Shown: positions 36,276 through 45,610 of the stretch, piece after piece
How positions within the stretch are numbered: position 1 is the first letter of the stretch
Layout: each line of letters begins with the position of its first letter
Assembly: GCA_963747555.1 (NCBI GenBank)
Contig: CAVVFZ010000023.1
Coordinates: 62,001 to 126,000 of the forward strand
Origin: DUZB01 sp963747555
Lineage (GTDB): Bacteria; Desulfobacterota; DSM-4660; Desulfatiglandales; Desulfatiglandaceae
DNA length: 64,000 nucleotides
Direction of reading: 5' to 3'
Translations under genes and position numbers: made by a program
Notes under the pieces: model-generated
The model's input: the letters and a program-made list of their open reading frames with translations, nothing else
The model's database searches: none
Told to the model about the DNA's origin: nothing

Positions 36276-38768
36276 ATGCCGAAAAAAAATGCTTATCCGG
36301 AAATTCCTGTTGACGATCTGAGGTGGCGGCTCGATCAGGCCACTTTTTCCTTCAAAACCACCGACGACCTCGAGCCTCTTAAAGAAATTATCGGACAGAA
36401 AAGAGGGGTGGAGGCATTCAGGTTCGGCATGGGGATCAAGCAGAAGGGATACAATGTATTTGTGACCGGCGTAGCCGGGACGGGCCGCATGTCCACGGTC
36501 AAAAGGCTGCTGGAGGAAAACTGTTGCGAAAACGCGGCCCCAGATGATCTTTGCTATGTAAACAACTTCAAGGACCCGGAAGAACCTATCCTGTTTCGTT
36601 TTAAAAACGGACAGGGAAGTGCTTTCAAGAACGATATCAAAGGGTTTGTGGAGGCCCTGAAAAAACAGATCCCCAAGCTCTTTGAAAGCCAGGAGTTCAT
36701 CAATGCCAAAAAAGAAATCATGGAGTTGTATGAAACCAAAGGAAAGGGTTTTTTCAAGGAACTTGAAGAAAGGGTAAAAAAAGAGGGTTTTGCCCTGGTT
36801 GATGTGCAGGTGGGCCAGATCAAAAGGCCGGAAGTCATGCCCCTTGTGGACGGAAATCCCATGCATATCGACCAGGTCGAGGCCATGGTGGAAAAAGGGC
36901 GTTTCCCAAAAGATGAGTTCGATGAAATGAAGGAGAAACACGCTTCACTGAAAGAGCAGGTGGAACAGATTTTTCTCGAACTCAGGGATCTTCAAAAAGA
37001 AGTACAGGAGAAGCTGGAAGAGATCGATCGGGTCATGTTCATGAAAAATGCCACTGAACTGGCAAAGCCGATTCTCAAAAAATATGAAACAGAAGCCGTA
37101 AAGGCCTACCTGGACGACATGCTCAAAGACATGGCGGAAAATCTGCAGATATTCATGCCCGCTGCCCAGCCGCAGATCCCCGGGATGCCTCCTTTGATGC
37201 CTGAAGGAGATCGTTTTCAACCCTACAAGGTCAATCTGATGGTGGACAACAGTCAGCAGAAAGGCCCCCCCATTATCGTGGAAGGCTATCCCACTTACAA
37301 GAATATCTTCGGGAGCATAGAAAGGATTGTGGATCGAGCCGGTTTGTGGCGCACCGACTTCAGCAAAATAAAGGCGGGGTCCCTGCTCAAGGCCAACGGG
37401 GGATATCTCGTAATCAACCTTCTGGACGCCATCATTGAGCCGGGCGTCTGGCAAGCCCTCAAGCGGGCCCTCAAGAGCGATCAATTGGAAATCCAGACCT
37501 ACGATCCCTTCTACCTGTTTACAACCAGCGGCCTGAAGCCGGAACCGATCGAGCTGAACGTGAAGGTCGTGGTCATTTCAGACTACCACCTGTACAGTCT
37601 CCTGTTGAACTACGATGAAGATTTACAAAAGATTTTCAAAGTCAGAGCCGATTTTGACAGCTCCATGAACCGGGATGAGGAAACCGTTCTCCAGATCGCC
37701 AGGTTTATCAAATCGAAAACCGATGAAGAAAAACTGAAACCGTTTGATCGCGGCGCTGTGGCCGCTCTGCTGGAACAGACGGTTCGCATGGCTGGAAAAC
37801 AGGAAAAGATATCCACCAGTTTTCTGGAAATAACCGATTTCATACGGGAGTCTTCCTTTTTTGCCGAACAAGACGGTCTATCGGTGGTTGAGAAGAAACA
37901 TGTGGAAAAGGCCATAGAAGCTAAGAAATATCGTTCCAGCATGTTCGAAGAACACATCCAGGAAATGATTGACCGGGGAACCCTCATCATGGATGTTCAC
38001 GGAGAGGCCGTGGGGCAGGTAAACGGCCTTGCAGTCTATGCCATGGGAGACTACCTATTTGGAAAACCTTCGCGCATTACCGCTTCCACCTCCATGGGAA
38101 GGGCGGGGATCATCAATATTGAGCGGGAAGCCGATATGTCCGGAAAGACTCACAACAAAGGGGTGCTCATATTGGGTGGCTATCTGCGGAAGAGATATGC
38201 CCAGGACAAACCTCTAACCATGAGTGCCAGCATCGCCTTTGAACAGTCCTATGGAGGGGTGGATGGAGACAGCGCTTCTTCCACGGAGATCTACGCGCTG
38301 CTTTCGAGCCTGGCGGAAATTCCTATAAAACAGAATATCGCAGTCACCGGCTCCGTAAACCAGAACGGGGAAATTCAGGCCATAGGCGGCGTAAATGAAA
38401 AAATAGAAGGATTTTTTGACTGCTGCAAAAGGCTGGGTCCTTCAAAAGACCAGGGAGTCATGATTCCCGCAACCAATGTCAAGGACCTGATGCTCAGGCC
38501 GGATGTTGTAGCGGCGGTAAAAAAGGGAGATTTTCATGTGTATGCCGTGAAAACCATTGATGAGGGAATCGAAATCCTTACCGGAAAAAAAGCCGGAGTA
38601 AAAACCGCAACCGGGCATTATACAAAGGGTTCCATTAATTATCTCGTGGACGAAAAGCTCAAATCCCTGGCCGTGGGCTTGAAAGATTTCGCAGACGACA
38701 AAAATGGGAAGAAAAAGTCCACCTCCAGGAAACGCAGCAGAGGAACGGATAAAAAGACGGACGCATGA
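36276..38768 (+). CDS. Lon-like ATP-dependent protease (AAA_32/LonB-type)
   Basis: An 830-aa cytoplasmic protein of the Lon-related family with a degenerate Walker A (VTGVAGTGRMSTVKRLL, ~63-75), a long helical insertion (~120-270), an AAA part (LLKANGGYLVINLLDAI as Walker B-like) and a C-terminal S16 peptidase. The catalytic Ser is in VDGDSASSTE (~665) and Lys in GGVNEKIEGF (~707). The tail is Lys/Arg rich (GKKKSTSRKRSRGTDKK). It degrades damaged proteins; substrates unknown. It ends overlapping the next gene by four bases (ATGA). A promoter may lie in the 128-bp gap after Hsp20. Confidence 0.93.
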   Translation: MPKKNAYPEIPVDDLRWRLDQATFSFKTTDDLEPLKEIIGQKRGVEAFRFGMGIKQKGYNVFVTGVAGTGRMSTVKRLLEENCCENAAPDDLCYVNNFKDPEEPILFRFKNGQGSAFKNDIKGFVEALKKQIPKLFESQEFINAKKEIMELYETKGKGFFKELEERVKKEGFALVDVQVGQIKRPEVMPLVDGNPMHIDQVEAMVEKGRFPKDEFDEMKEKHASLKEQVEQIFLELRDLQKEVQEKLEEIDRVMFMKNATELAKPILKKYETEAVKAYLDDMLKDMAENLQIFMPAAQPQIPGMPPLMPEGDRFQPYKVNLMVDNSQQKGPPIIVEGYPTYKNIFGSIERIVDRAGLWRTDFSKIKAGSLLKANGGYLVINLLDAIIEPGVWQALKRALKSDQLEIQTYDPFYLFTTSGLKPEPIELNVKVVVISDYHLYSLLLNYDEDLQKIFKVRADFDSSMNRDEETVLQIARFIKSKTDEEKLKPFDRGAVAALLEQTVRMAGKQEKISTSFLEITDFIRESSFFAEQDGLSVVEKKHVEKAIEAKKYRSSMFEEHIQEMIDRGTLIMDVHGEAVGQVNGLAVYAMGDYLFGKPSRITASTSMGRAGIINIEREADMSGKTHNKGVLILGGYLRKRYAQDKPLTMSASIAFEQSYGGVDGDSASSTEIYALLSSLAEIPIKQNIAVTGSVNQNGEIQAIGGVNEKIEGFFDCCKRLGPSKDQGVMIPATNVKDLMLRPDVVAAVKKGDFHVYAVKTIDEGIEILTGKKAGVKTATGHYTKGSINYLVDEKLKSLAVGLKDFADDKNGKKKSTSRKRSRGTDKKTDA

Positions 38769-39286
38769 TTTCCGACCAGTTATCCATGGCATTGCCTTTT
38801 CAGGAAAGGGCAAAAAACGCACGGAATCTGTTTCAAAGATTTGGGAAAGAGATCCTGGAAGACCCGAAAGTGGTTCGACTTCTCGGGCAACTGAAAGAGG
38901 CAACCCTGGCCTCCAGGGAGGAGATGGGGAAGACCGGCATCGTCGAGATATGCAGGCGATGCGACCAGTTCGAAGGGGGATCCTGTTGCGGGGCGGGACT
39001 CGAAAACCGCTATGACGGTTGGCTTTTGCTGATCAACCTTCTTTTGGGAGTGGATATCCCCCTCAAGAAACATGAGAAAGAGAGTTGCTTTCTTCTGGGC
39101 GAAAATGGCTGTCTGCTTGTGAGCCGGCATGTGATCTGCATCAATTACCTGTGCAGGAAAATCACCCGACACATTCCCCCGACACAATTGACAACACTGA
39201 GAGACCGGGAAGGAAAAGAGTTGGAACTTTTATTCCTTCTCAATGAGACGTTGCGAGTGTTTATGAAGAAATGGAAAACCGCTTAA
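38765..39286 (+). CDS. Eight-cysteine YkgJ-like protein of unknown function
   Basis: A 173-aa protein with an N-terminal helical region and then eight cysteines (63, 66, 74, 75, 108, 116, 125, 130): EICRRCDQFEGGSCCGAGLE, then ESCFLLGENGCLL and HVICINYLCRK. The spacing C-x2-C-x7-CC recalls YkgJ-family Cys clusters that probably bind metal or an Fe-S centre, but I cannot name a function. It overlaps the Lon-like stop by four bases and the following methyltransferase-like gene by 16 bases, so all three are likely cotranscribed. Confidence 0.8.
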   Translation: MISDQLSMALPFQERAKNARNLFQRFGKEILEDPKVVRLLGQLKEATLASREEMGKTGIVEICRRCDQFEGGSCCGAGLENRYDGWLLLINLLLGVDIPLKKHEKESCFLLGENGCLLVSRHVICINYLCRKITRHIPPTQLTTLRDREGKELELLFLLNETLRVFMKKWKTA

Positions 39287-39884
39287 GAAGGACCCTTGAC
39301 ACCGTTTCAGAGTTTTTCGACCATCGAAAGGTGGGGAATGTGGGTCCCCTGGGTTTCAGAAGATCCACGGACCTCAAAATCCTGCTTGCGTGCCTGGACC
39401 GTCTGCTGAATGAAAGAACTTCTTATCCCCGGAAAATCAAAGTTCATGGATCTGGGTTGCGCGGACGGCAGGGTCAATCTGCTTTTGAGCTATCTGACAA
39501 AGCTTTCCGTGGGAATAGAGCTGGATGAATGGACCCTCGATGAATACGGTCCGCTGAGGGATGAACTGGCGAAAACCTTGGAAGGAAACGGTTTCATCCC
39601 CCCGCCGGACAATATCTTTCTCTACCATGGAGATTCAACGGATGAAAACGTCCACCGCCGGGTGGAAGGCGAAACAGGAGTCGGGAATAAGCGATTTTGA
39701 CTTCTTCTACACCTACCTTGTAATGCACGAGGAATTCGCCGGATTCCTGAAAGACCGGGCAAAAGAAGGCGCCCTGTTCCTGGTATATGGGCTCAACAAG
39801 ATCATGCCGACCTATCCGGGATTTCGACTCCTCAAGGAGCTGAGTCCCATAGAGGGAATCCTGGCCGTTTACCGGAAAGAATAG
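39271..39884 (+). CDS. SAM-dependent methyltransferase-like protein (two frameshifts)
   Basis: One protein of ~204 aa spread over three frames. RTLDTVSEFFDHRKVGNVGP leads to DLKILLACLDRLLNE; after a one-base shift (~39413-39420), LLIPGKSKFMDLGCADGRVN gives the SAM-binding glycine loop; after a second (AA at 39686-39687), ISDFDFFYTYLVMHEEFAGF and ALFLVYGLNKIMP finish the Rossmann fold. The acceptor is unknown. It is the last gene of the Lon-like group, ending 60 bp before the convergent RACo gene. Confidence 0.72.
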
Positions 39885-39945
39885 TTTAGCCTCCCTAACC
39901 CGCACTTTCCTGTAGAGGAACCGTTTACGGATTCTTTTGCCGTCT

Positions 39946-41766
39946 TCATTCGAAAACCATGGCTTTCACAAAAAGTCTTTGAAAATCGGCATTACCGGCC
40001 AACTCTACATATCGAATTTTACGAGCCAGGCGTTGAATCTTCTTTCGTTCTTCCTTGGACAAGAGCATGGTCTTTGCACCCATCCCCGCAGCGTTTCCCA
40101 CCTGACGAAAACGGTCCAATGGAATTTTTGGCAGCATGCCGATGCAGACGGCACTGGATATATCGAGGTAGGTTCCAAAAGCCCCCGCCACGACGAACTC
40201 ATTGATGGCCGAAGGCAGGAGCCCGGATTCTTTCAAAAGAATGTCAATGCCCGCTCGGATCGCCCCCATTGCCAGTTGAAGCTCCCGTACATCTTTTTGG
40301 GTGATGACGATGGCCTTGCCCCCGCCTTCTCGTTCCTGGACCAGAATCGCTTCACGTCCGTTTTGCCCTTCTCGAACCAATGGATGATCGCCCTTTATTC
40401 TACCGCTCTTATCGATCAGCCCATGGGAAAAGAACTGAGCAACGGCGTCGAGTATGCCTGAACCACATATCCCGACCGGCCCGGCATCCTCAATGACATG
40501 ATATTGAAGCCGGTTGTCGGACATGCGAACATGGTCGATGGCGCCTTTCCCGGCGCGCATTCCGCAGGAGATGTGAGCTCCCTCAAACGCCGGTCCGGAG
40601 GCACAGGAAACGCTGTAAATCAACCCTTGGTTCACCAGGGAAATTTCCGTATTGGTGCCGATGTCCATGGCCAGCATGGGACCTGGATTTTCTTCGGCCC
40701 GAACGGACAGCAACATGGCAAGATGATCTCCTCCCACAAAACCCGCAATGTTGGGCGGAAAATGGACATAGGCGCCTTTGGCGATGGAAAGTCCCAGGTT
40801 TCGGCCCTTTAGATCCGCGGCGCCGCTTACCGCCGGGACATAGGGCGACCGGACCAACTGAGACACGGGAAGTCCGAGCAAGAGGTGGTGCATGGCCGTA
40901 TTGCCCGCAATGACCACTTCGTTAATCTCATGGGTCTGATTGACCCCGGCATCCTCGCAAAGGGCGTCGATAACCCCGTTCAAACTCTCCACAGTCCTCT
41001 TCTGAAGCGTATGGGCGCCCTCCTGTGATTTCTCAGCATGAACCATCCTTGTAATGATATCCTCACCGTAAGCGATTTGGGGATTCACAGTCCCCTTGAC
41101 CGACAATGTTCGCCCGGTGCCAAGGTCGACCAGGTAAGCGGCAATCTTGGTTGTGCCGAGGTCGATCGCTACCCCCAGGTTACGGCTGCCCAACGGCACT
41201 ACGGAAATAACTTCGGCATCTCGAACCGCCACTGACGCCTTCCAATCCGATGATCTCAGAAAAGGAGATAAGACCCGCAGAACCGATTCGTCCAATGGTT
41301 TGCAGAAAACACCGTGTTGCTGCCCAAGCCCATCGAGAAGACGTTGGTCGTCGCCACGCAGATCGGTCAATGAAGGGGCCGGCAGGGAGACGGCGTAGGT
41401 GTAAACAAAGGAATCCGGAAGAACGGAAATCTCTTGTCCTTCCAACTGAAGCCGCTGAGGTGCACTCAACGAATCGGCGGGAATATTCAGGACAAGATCA
41501 CTCTTTGGGTATGTCTTGCATGCGAGGCGATATCCGTCCGCAAGCTCTTCCTTGGAGAGGTTTTTCCGTTCTTCCTGAAAAGGGTCCGATACACGGCCCT
41601 TGACGATCTGAACCCTGCACTTGGCGCAGGTCCCTTCTCCGCCACATAAGCTCACCAAGTCAATCTCTTTTTGCCGTATACAGTCCAGCAGGGATTGGCC
41701 CGGAAGGAATCTATCTCTAAGCCCTAAAGGCTGAAATTCGATTTGGAAGAACTTTTCATGATCCAT
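39946..41766 (-). CDS. RACo-type reductive activator of corrinoid proteins (2Fe-2S, ASKHA)
   Basis: 606 aa from the ATG at 41766 (AAGGAT upstream; the open frame to 42012 has no family similarity and lies inside the permease gene). The N-terminal 2Fe-2S ferredoxin has SLCGGEGTCAKCRVQ and RLACKTYP; the C-terminal DUF4445/ASKHA ATPase has LGVAIDLGTTKIAAYLVDL, AIDLG-like phosphate loops, MAIDIG-type LAMDIGTNTEISL and VAGAFGTYLD. It uses ATP to reduce corrinoid that has fallen to the inactive Co(II) state. It ends the TRAP/corrinoid operon and would serve both corrinoid proteins of this locus. Confidence 0.94.
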   Translation of the reverse strand: MDHEKFFQIEFQPLGLRDRFLPGQSLLDCIRQKEIDLVSLCGGEGTCAKCRVQIVKGRVSDPFQEERKNLSKEELADGYRLACKTYPKSDLVLNIPADSLSAPQRLQLEGQEISVLPDSFVYTYAVSLPAPSLTDLRGDDQRLLDGLGQQHGVFCKPLDESVLRVLSPFLRSSDWKASVAVRDAEVISVVPLGSRNLGVAIDLGTTKIAAYLVDLGTGRTLSVKGTVNPQIAYGEDIITRMVHAEKSQEGAHTLQKRTVESLNGVIDALCEDAGVNQTHEINEVVIAGNTAMHHLLLGLPVSQLVRSPYVPAVSGAADLKGRNLGLSIAKGAYVHFPPNIAGFVGGDHLAMLLSVRAEENPGPMLAMDIGTNTEISLVNQGLIYSVSCASGPAFEGAHISCGMRAGKGAIDHVRMSDNRLQYHVIEDAGPVGICGSGILDAVAQFFSHGLIDKSGRIKGDHPLVREGQNGREAILVQEREGGGKAIVITQKDVRELQLAMGAIRAGIDILLKESGLLPSAINEFVVAGAFGTYLDISSAVCIGMLPKIPLDRFRQVGNAAGMGAKTMLLSKEERKKIQRLARKIRYVELAGNADFQRLFVKAMVFE

Positions 41767-41795
41767 ATCCGGAACATCCTTACTGTTGCCCTGGA

Positions 41796-43097
41796 TTAAC
41801 GCATCAGACCCGGTAGAAACAGGGCGATTTGAGGAAAAATCAGGATGGCCAGAACGCAAACGATCAAAGCCAGCAACATGGGCAGGACGCCCTTGAAAAT
41901 GGTGGCAAGGGGCACGTCTTTGACCACGCCGAATACCACATACACGTTGATGCCCACCGGCGGAGTGATCACCCCCATTTCGGAAATCAGAACAATCACC
42001 ACACCGAACCATATGGGATCAAAACCCAGGGCTTCAGCCACCGGAAAAAAGATGGGGATGGTCAGCATGATCATGGCGAAGGAATCCATGAAACAACCGC
42101 CGAAGAGATAAATGAGGATGATCACGATCATGATGGCGTAGCTGGGCAACGGAAGACCGGCCACCCACCCGGATAGATCGAAGGGAACACGGGTTACGGC
42201 CATGAAATGCCCGAACACGGTTGCGCCGGCCACGATCACCATGACCATGCAGCTGATTCGCGTGGTGTCCGCGATGGCCTTGCTGAAATCCTTCCAGGAA
42301 AGCTGCCGTCGAATGAGGGCCATGAGCAGGGTGAAAAACGCGCCGATGGCGGCCGCTTCGGTGGGTGTAAAGATCCCGAAGAAAATCCCCCCCATGACCA
42401 GGCCGAAAAGAATGATGGTTTCAATAATTCCCGCGAAGGACCGGAACTTTTCTCTGAAACTGGTTTTGGGACCGGGAGGGGCCAGCGCCGGATTCCTTCG
42501 CACTCGGATGTAGATGACCAGAAGAAAGAGAAAGCTGAGCAGGATGCCGGGCAGGATCCCCGCGGCAAAGAGTTTGCCGATGGACTGTTCCGTCAAAATA
42601 CCGTAGACGATGAAGATGACGCTGGGAGGAATCAAAATCCCCAGGCTGCCGGCCGCCGCCACCGTGCCCGTGGCCAACCCCATGTCGTATCCGTACCGTT
42701 TCATTTCCGGAATGGTAACCGTGGCCATGGTGGCCGCGGTTGCGTTGGTGGAACCGGAAATGGCTGAAAACCCCGCGCAGGCCCCTACCGTGGCCATGGC
42801 CAACCCGCCCCGCTGGCTGCCGAATATGACATAGGCGGACTCATAAAGACGCCGGCTGATACCTGAATAGTAGGAAAGCTGCCCCATGAACACAAACAGC
42901 GGCACCACCGTCAGACCGTATGAAGAAAAGATATCAAAGACGTCGGTGGCCAGGATGTTGAACGCGGGGGAAAAACCCTTCACATAGGCAAAGCCAGCCA
43001 GTCCCACCAGGCCCATGACGAACCCCACGGGCATTCCCGTAAACAAAAAGATGACCAGTATGACAATGCCGATAATGCCGATGGCCGTTAGGCTCAT
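41796..43097 (-). CDS. dctM: TRAP transporter large permease (DctM), first system
   Basis: About 433 aa, twelve or more hydrophobic segments: MSLTAIGIIGIVILVIFLF, VGFVMGLVGLAGFAYV, SAISGSTNATAATMATV, GSLGILIPPSVIFIVYGIL and GVITPPVGINVYVVFGV. The frame is open to 43268, but the ATG at 43097 overlaps the DctQ stop (ATGA) and follows GGGGGAG. It forms the sodium-coupled membrane channel with DctQ; the substrate comes from DctP. RACo lies 30 bp downstream, so the uptake and methyl-transfer activation genes are one operon. Confidence 0.94.
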   Translation of the reverse strand: MSLTAIGIIGIVILVIFLFTGMPVGFVMGLVGLAGFAYVKGFSPAFNILATDVFDIFSSYGLTVVPLFVFMGQLSYYSGISRRLYESAYVIFGSQRGGLAMATVGACAGFSAISGSTNATAATMATVTIPEMKRYGYDMGLATGTVAAAGSLGILIPPSVIFIVYGILTEQSIGKLFAAGILPGILLSFLFLLVIYIRVRRNPALAPPGPKTSFREKFRSFAGIIETIILFGLVMGGIFFGIFTPTEAAAIGAFFTLLMALIRRQLSWKDFSKAIADTTRISCMVMVIVAGATVFGHFMAVTRVPFDLSGWVAGLPLPSYAIMIVIILIYLFGGCFMDSFAMIMLTIPIFFPVAEALGFDPIWFGVVIVLISEMGVITPPVGINVYVVFGVVKDVPLATIFKGVLPMLLALIVCVLAILIFPQIALFLPGLMR

Positions 43098-43624
43098 TGA
43101 TCCGCTCCCCCTCGTTTGGGTGTACTTAAAATGGACGTCAACAATACCAGGCATACGGCGAAAGCGCCGAAAGAGACACCGTAAACAAAGGGATGGACCG
43201 GCAATTGGAGCGTCATGGACACTTCCCCGCTGGATTTCAGTTTCTGAGCATAGACAATGCACCGCCACGCAATCGTGGCGAAAAGAAGAATTCCGAGGGA
43301 TTCCACTACAATCTTCAACACGGCCTGGACTTTTTTCGGTAACAGGAGGGTGAGCAGGCTGACCGCAACATGGCCGCCTTCCAGGGAGGTATTGGCCATG
43401 GCAAAAGCAGCGGCCAGGGCGCCAAAATAGCAGACCAGTTCATAGGTTCCCGCAACAGGCCTGAAGGGCGCCAGCACGGCCCAGCCGGTACGGGCGTAAA
43501 TGGTGACGGCAAGACGCAGCAACACATCCACGGTGGTAATAAGCATCATACAGACAATGGCGGCCCCTGCGGCATAATACAACAGGACGGCAAGCTTTCT
43601 GACATTCTTTTCAAAGAAGTTCAT
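43094..43624 (-). CDS. dctQ: TRAP transporter small permease (DctQ), first system
   Basis: A 176-aa membrane protein with four segments (LAVLLYYAAGAAIVCMMLI, GTYELVCYFGALAAAFAMA, VESLGILLFATIAWRCIVY, VYGVSFGAFAVCLVLLTSI) and the DctQ motif EGGHVAVSLL. Works with DctM and the DctP at 43758. It follows DctP by 133 bp that contain a strong hairpin, so its expression is probably lower than that of the binding protein. Confidence 0.92.
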   Translation of the reverse strand: MNFFEKNVRKLAVLLYYAAGAAIVCMMLITTVDVLLRLAVTIYARTGWAVLAPFRPVAGTYELVCYFGALAAAFAMANTSLEGGHVAVSLLTLLLPKKVQAVLKIVVESLGILLFATIAWRCIVYAQKLKSSGEVSMTLQLPVHPFVYGVSFGAFAVCLVLLTSILSTPKRGGADQ

Positions 43625-43714
43625 CGTTTATATATCCTGAAATAGCGACCCGGTCGCGTTACCGGCATCTGATCCGTGGTTCAAAGCCATCCCCGGCGAA
43701 AAATACCGGAATCA

Positions 43715-43747
43715 AAAAGTGCCCGCCCTGAAAAGGCAGGCACTTTT
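43715..43747 (-). terminator. Intercistronic hairpin between dctP and dctQ (first TRAP operon)
   Basis: AAAAGTGCCTGCC and GGCGGGCACTTTT pair with one mismatch around a short loop and are followed on the minus strand by a T run. It stands 11 bp after the dctP stop. It can act as a partial terminator or 3' stabiliser, leaving more binding-protein mRNA than permease mRNA, a known arrangement in transport operons. Confidence 0.75.
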
Positions 43748-43757
43748 ATGAATAGGC

Positions 43758-44786
43758 TTATTTGCTGTGTTCCTTGATGTCGGCGCGGATAAAATCCACG
43801 TATTCCTGCGCAGGAAGGCCTTTTGCGGTCTTATCCTTGACATAGCCGTCGATCACCGGTTGAACGGCCTCGACCCATCGGGCACTTTCTTCAGGGCTAA
43901 GCTCAATGACTTCATTGCCCAGGCTCTTTGAAAAGGCCAGACCCTCTTCATCGCTTTTTGTCCAGGCCTCACCGTATTTGGCCACCCACTCCTTGTTGAC
44001 CTGTCTGATGATGTCTTGAATGTCTTTCGGCAGGGAGTCCCATTTCGCTTTGTTCATGACGACAAAAAAACCGGCCGTATAACCGATCGCGGTGCACAGG
44101 GTCGTGGCTTTGATCACTTCCGCCTGCTTCCACCCCTTCAGCACTTCCGAAGGGCTGAAAGTGGCATCGGCTACACCTTTTTGCAGCGCCTCATAAACAT
44201 CGGCCTGCGTCATGGCCACGGGCACCCCTCCAAGGGCCTTGCTCATGGCCGCGTTGAATCCGTAGGAACGGATCTTCATTCCCCGCAGATCCTCCATTTT
44301 GTGGACCGGCGTTTTGCTGTGAAGGACGCCCGGGCCGTGGGCATGAAAATACATGGGTTCCACTTTAGAAAAAGATTTGGGTTTAAACTTTTCGTAAAAA
44401 TCGTTGATGACCAGGGTGGCAACGGTTCCATTGGGGTAGCCCATGGGAAGGTCAATCGCTTCCATGGCGGGAAAAACGCCGCGACTGTAACCGAGGACGG
44501 AGGTCCCCACATCGGCGATGCCGTCTTCCACGCCGCTGAATATTTTGGCCCCTTTCAACAGGGTCTGGCCTGGATAATAGGTAATTTTAACCCGGCCGTT
44601 GGTTCGCTTTTCCACCTCTCTGCACCAGGTCTCCGGCAAAATGGACTGAATATGGGTGGGCGGAAACATACACGCGTAGGTCAGTTCGATGGTTTCTTCC
44701 GCCACAGCCGTGTGGGTAAAAAAAATGGCACCGGAACACACAAGGGCCAACATGGAAAGTACCGTCATCAAATTCTTAAACCTCAT
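43758..44786 (-). CDS. dctP: TRAP transporter substrate-binding protein (DctP), first system
   Basis: A 342-aa periplasmic protein with signal peptide (MTVLSMLALVCSGAIFFTHTAVA). Family motifs are THIQSILPETWCREVEKRTNGRVKITYYPG in pieces, FSGVEDGIADVG, then MEDLRGMKIRSYG with the conserved Arg that contacts a substrate carboxylate, and VYEALQKGVADAT. It binds an organic acid, not identified. AAAGGAG precedes the ATG. Its position between the DUF3237 and dctQ/dctM genes, and before RACo, ties the imported acid to the methyltransferase system. Confidence 0.95.
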   Translation of the reverse strand: MRFKNLMTVLSMLALVCSGAIFFTHTAVAEETIELTYACMFPPTHIQSILPETWCREVEKRTNGRVKITYYPGQTLLKGAKIFSGVEDGIADVGTSVLGYSRGVFPAMEAIDLPMGYPNGTVATLVINDFYEKFKPKSFSKVEPMYFHAHGPGVLHSKTPVHKMEDLRGMKIRSYGFNAAMSKALGGVPVAMTQADVYEALQKGVADATFSPSEVLKGWKQAEVIKATTLCTAIGYTAGFFVVMNKAKWDSLPKDIQDIIRQVNKEWVAKYGEAWTKSDEEGLAFSKSLGNEVIELSPEESARWVEAVQPVIDGYVKDKTAKGLPAQEYVDFIRADIKEHSK

Positions 44787-44937
44787 ATCGTTCTCCTTTC
44801 AGCAATTCCAAAATGAACATCTCGTTTTCGTTGGTTGAACTCGCCACAAGCCTTGGTTGCATCACCTCCCCCTCTGATCAGGATATGCCGGTCGCGGCTC
44901 AAAACCGAAAGCCGCCGCAAAACGCCTCTCCTTTTGA

Positions 44938-45453
44938 CTACAGGACTTCAAAAACATTGATCATCACTTTGTCGGCCTGTCTCTCTCCCGAAGCCACGGC
45001 GATCATGCCGTTGAGCCACGCATATTTTTCGGCGCCGGTTTCAAATCTTGGAACCGTACGGAAATAATAGGCGTCGGGAGGCACGTAAATACCTGCCATC
45101 ATTTTGTCCATGACCTCTTTGGGGCCGTGCCGAAGCCCCCAGTTGGTGATGTAAATCAAGGCGCCGTCATCGGTCTCGAGGGTGTATTTGGCCTCCAGTT
45201 CGGTAATGCCGTCGTTCTTGATGATCTGCCAATCGGCGCCGCCGGAAAGAACCTTGCCGGATAATCGAGGGCCTTTAAACGAACCGCCGGTGATGTTGAT
45301 AATGCGCCGCAATCCGCAGGCCGTCTGGCCGACCACCAGCGGTTCGGCAATGGTGACGGTTGAGGCGTAAAGAAACCTGAGCGAGGGGATCGGCAAATTG
45401 TCAAACATTTGCTTTTCAGATGCGGTTTGTTCCGAATGGGTCGAATTGTTCAC
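44938..45453 (-). CDS. DUF3237 (UPF0311) protein
   Basis: 171 aa from the GTG at 45453 (GGAG seven bases upstream). Family features are LRFLYASTVTIAEPLVVG, GLRRIINITGGSFKGPRLSGKVL, GGADWQIIKNDGITELEAKY, LIYITNWGLRHG and PPDAYYFRTVPRFETGAEKYAWLN. The family is a small beta barrel without an assigned reaction, often beside genes for aromatic or acid breakdown. Here it lies between a corrinoid protein and the TRAP genes, so I suggest it handles the substrate or product of the demethylation route. Confidence 0.9.
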   Translation of the reverse strand: MNNSTHSEQTASEKQMFDNLPIPSLRFLYASTVTIAEPLVVGQTACGLRRIINITGGSFKGPRLSGKVLSGGADWQIIKNDGITELEAKYTLETDDGALIYITNWGLRHGPKEVMDKMMAGIYVPPDAYYFRTVPRFETGAEKYAWLNGMIAVASGERQADKVMINVFEVL

Positions 45454-45542
45454 GGGCAATCTCCTTTTCGTGCTCCGCCGGCTTGGAATTCTTCTTATTA
45501 CGAAAGGACGTCCAACCGCCTTTTAAAATAAGGGAAGTTCCT

Positions 45543-45554
45543 TACCGACCGGTA
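45543..45554. promoter_or_regulatory. TACCG-N2-CGGTA palindrome upstream of DUF3237
   Basis: TACCGACCGGTA, half-sites TACCG and CGGTA around two bases, lies 90 bp before the DUF3237 start. A similar half-site pair (TACCG-N6-CGGTA) stands before the TetR gene at 57598. It could be a regulator site, but spacing differs. Confidence 0.3.
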
Positions 45555-45610
45555 GAATATTGGTGTCCTTCCGACGAAACATTGTGAATGATTTTTCACA
45601 TGGATATTTT

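Noticed and set aside
39946..42012. 688-aa version of the RACo protein starting at 42012
   Set aside because: The first 82 residues overlap the permease gene in another frame and are unrelated to RACo; the ATG at 41766 has a ribosome site and begins the ferredoxin domain.
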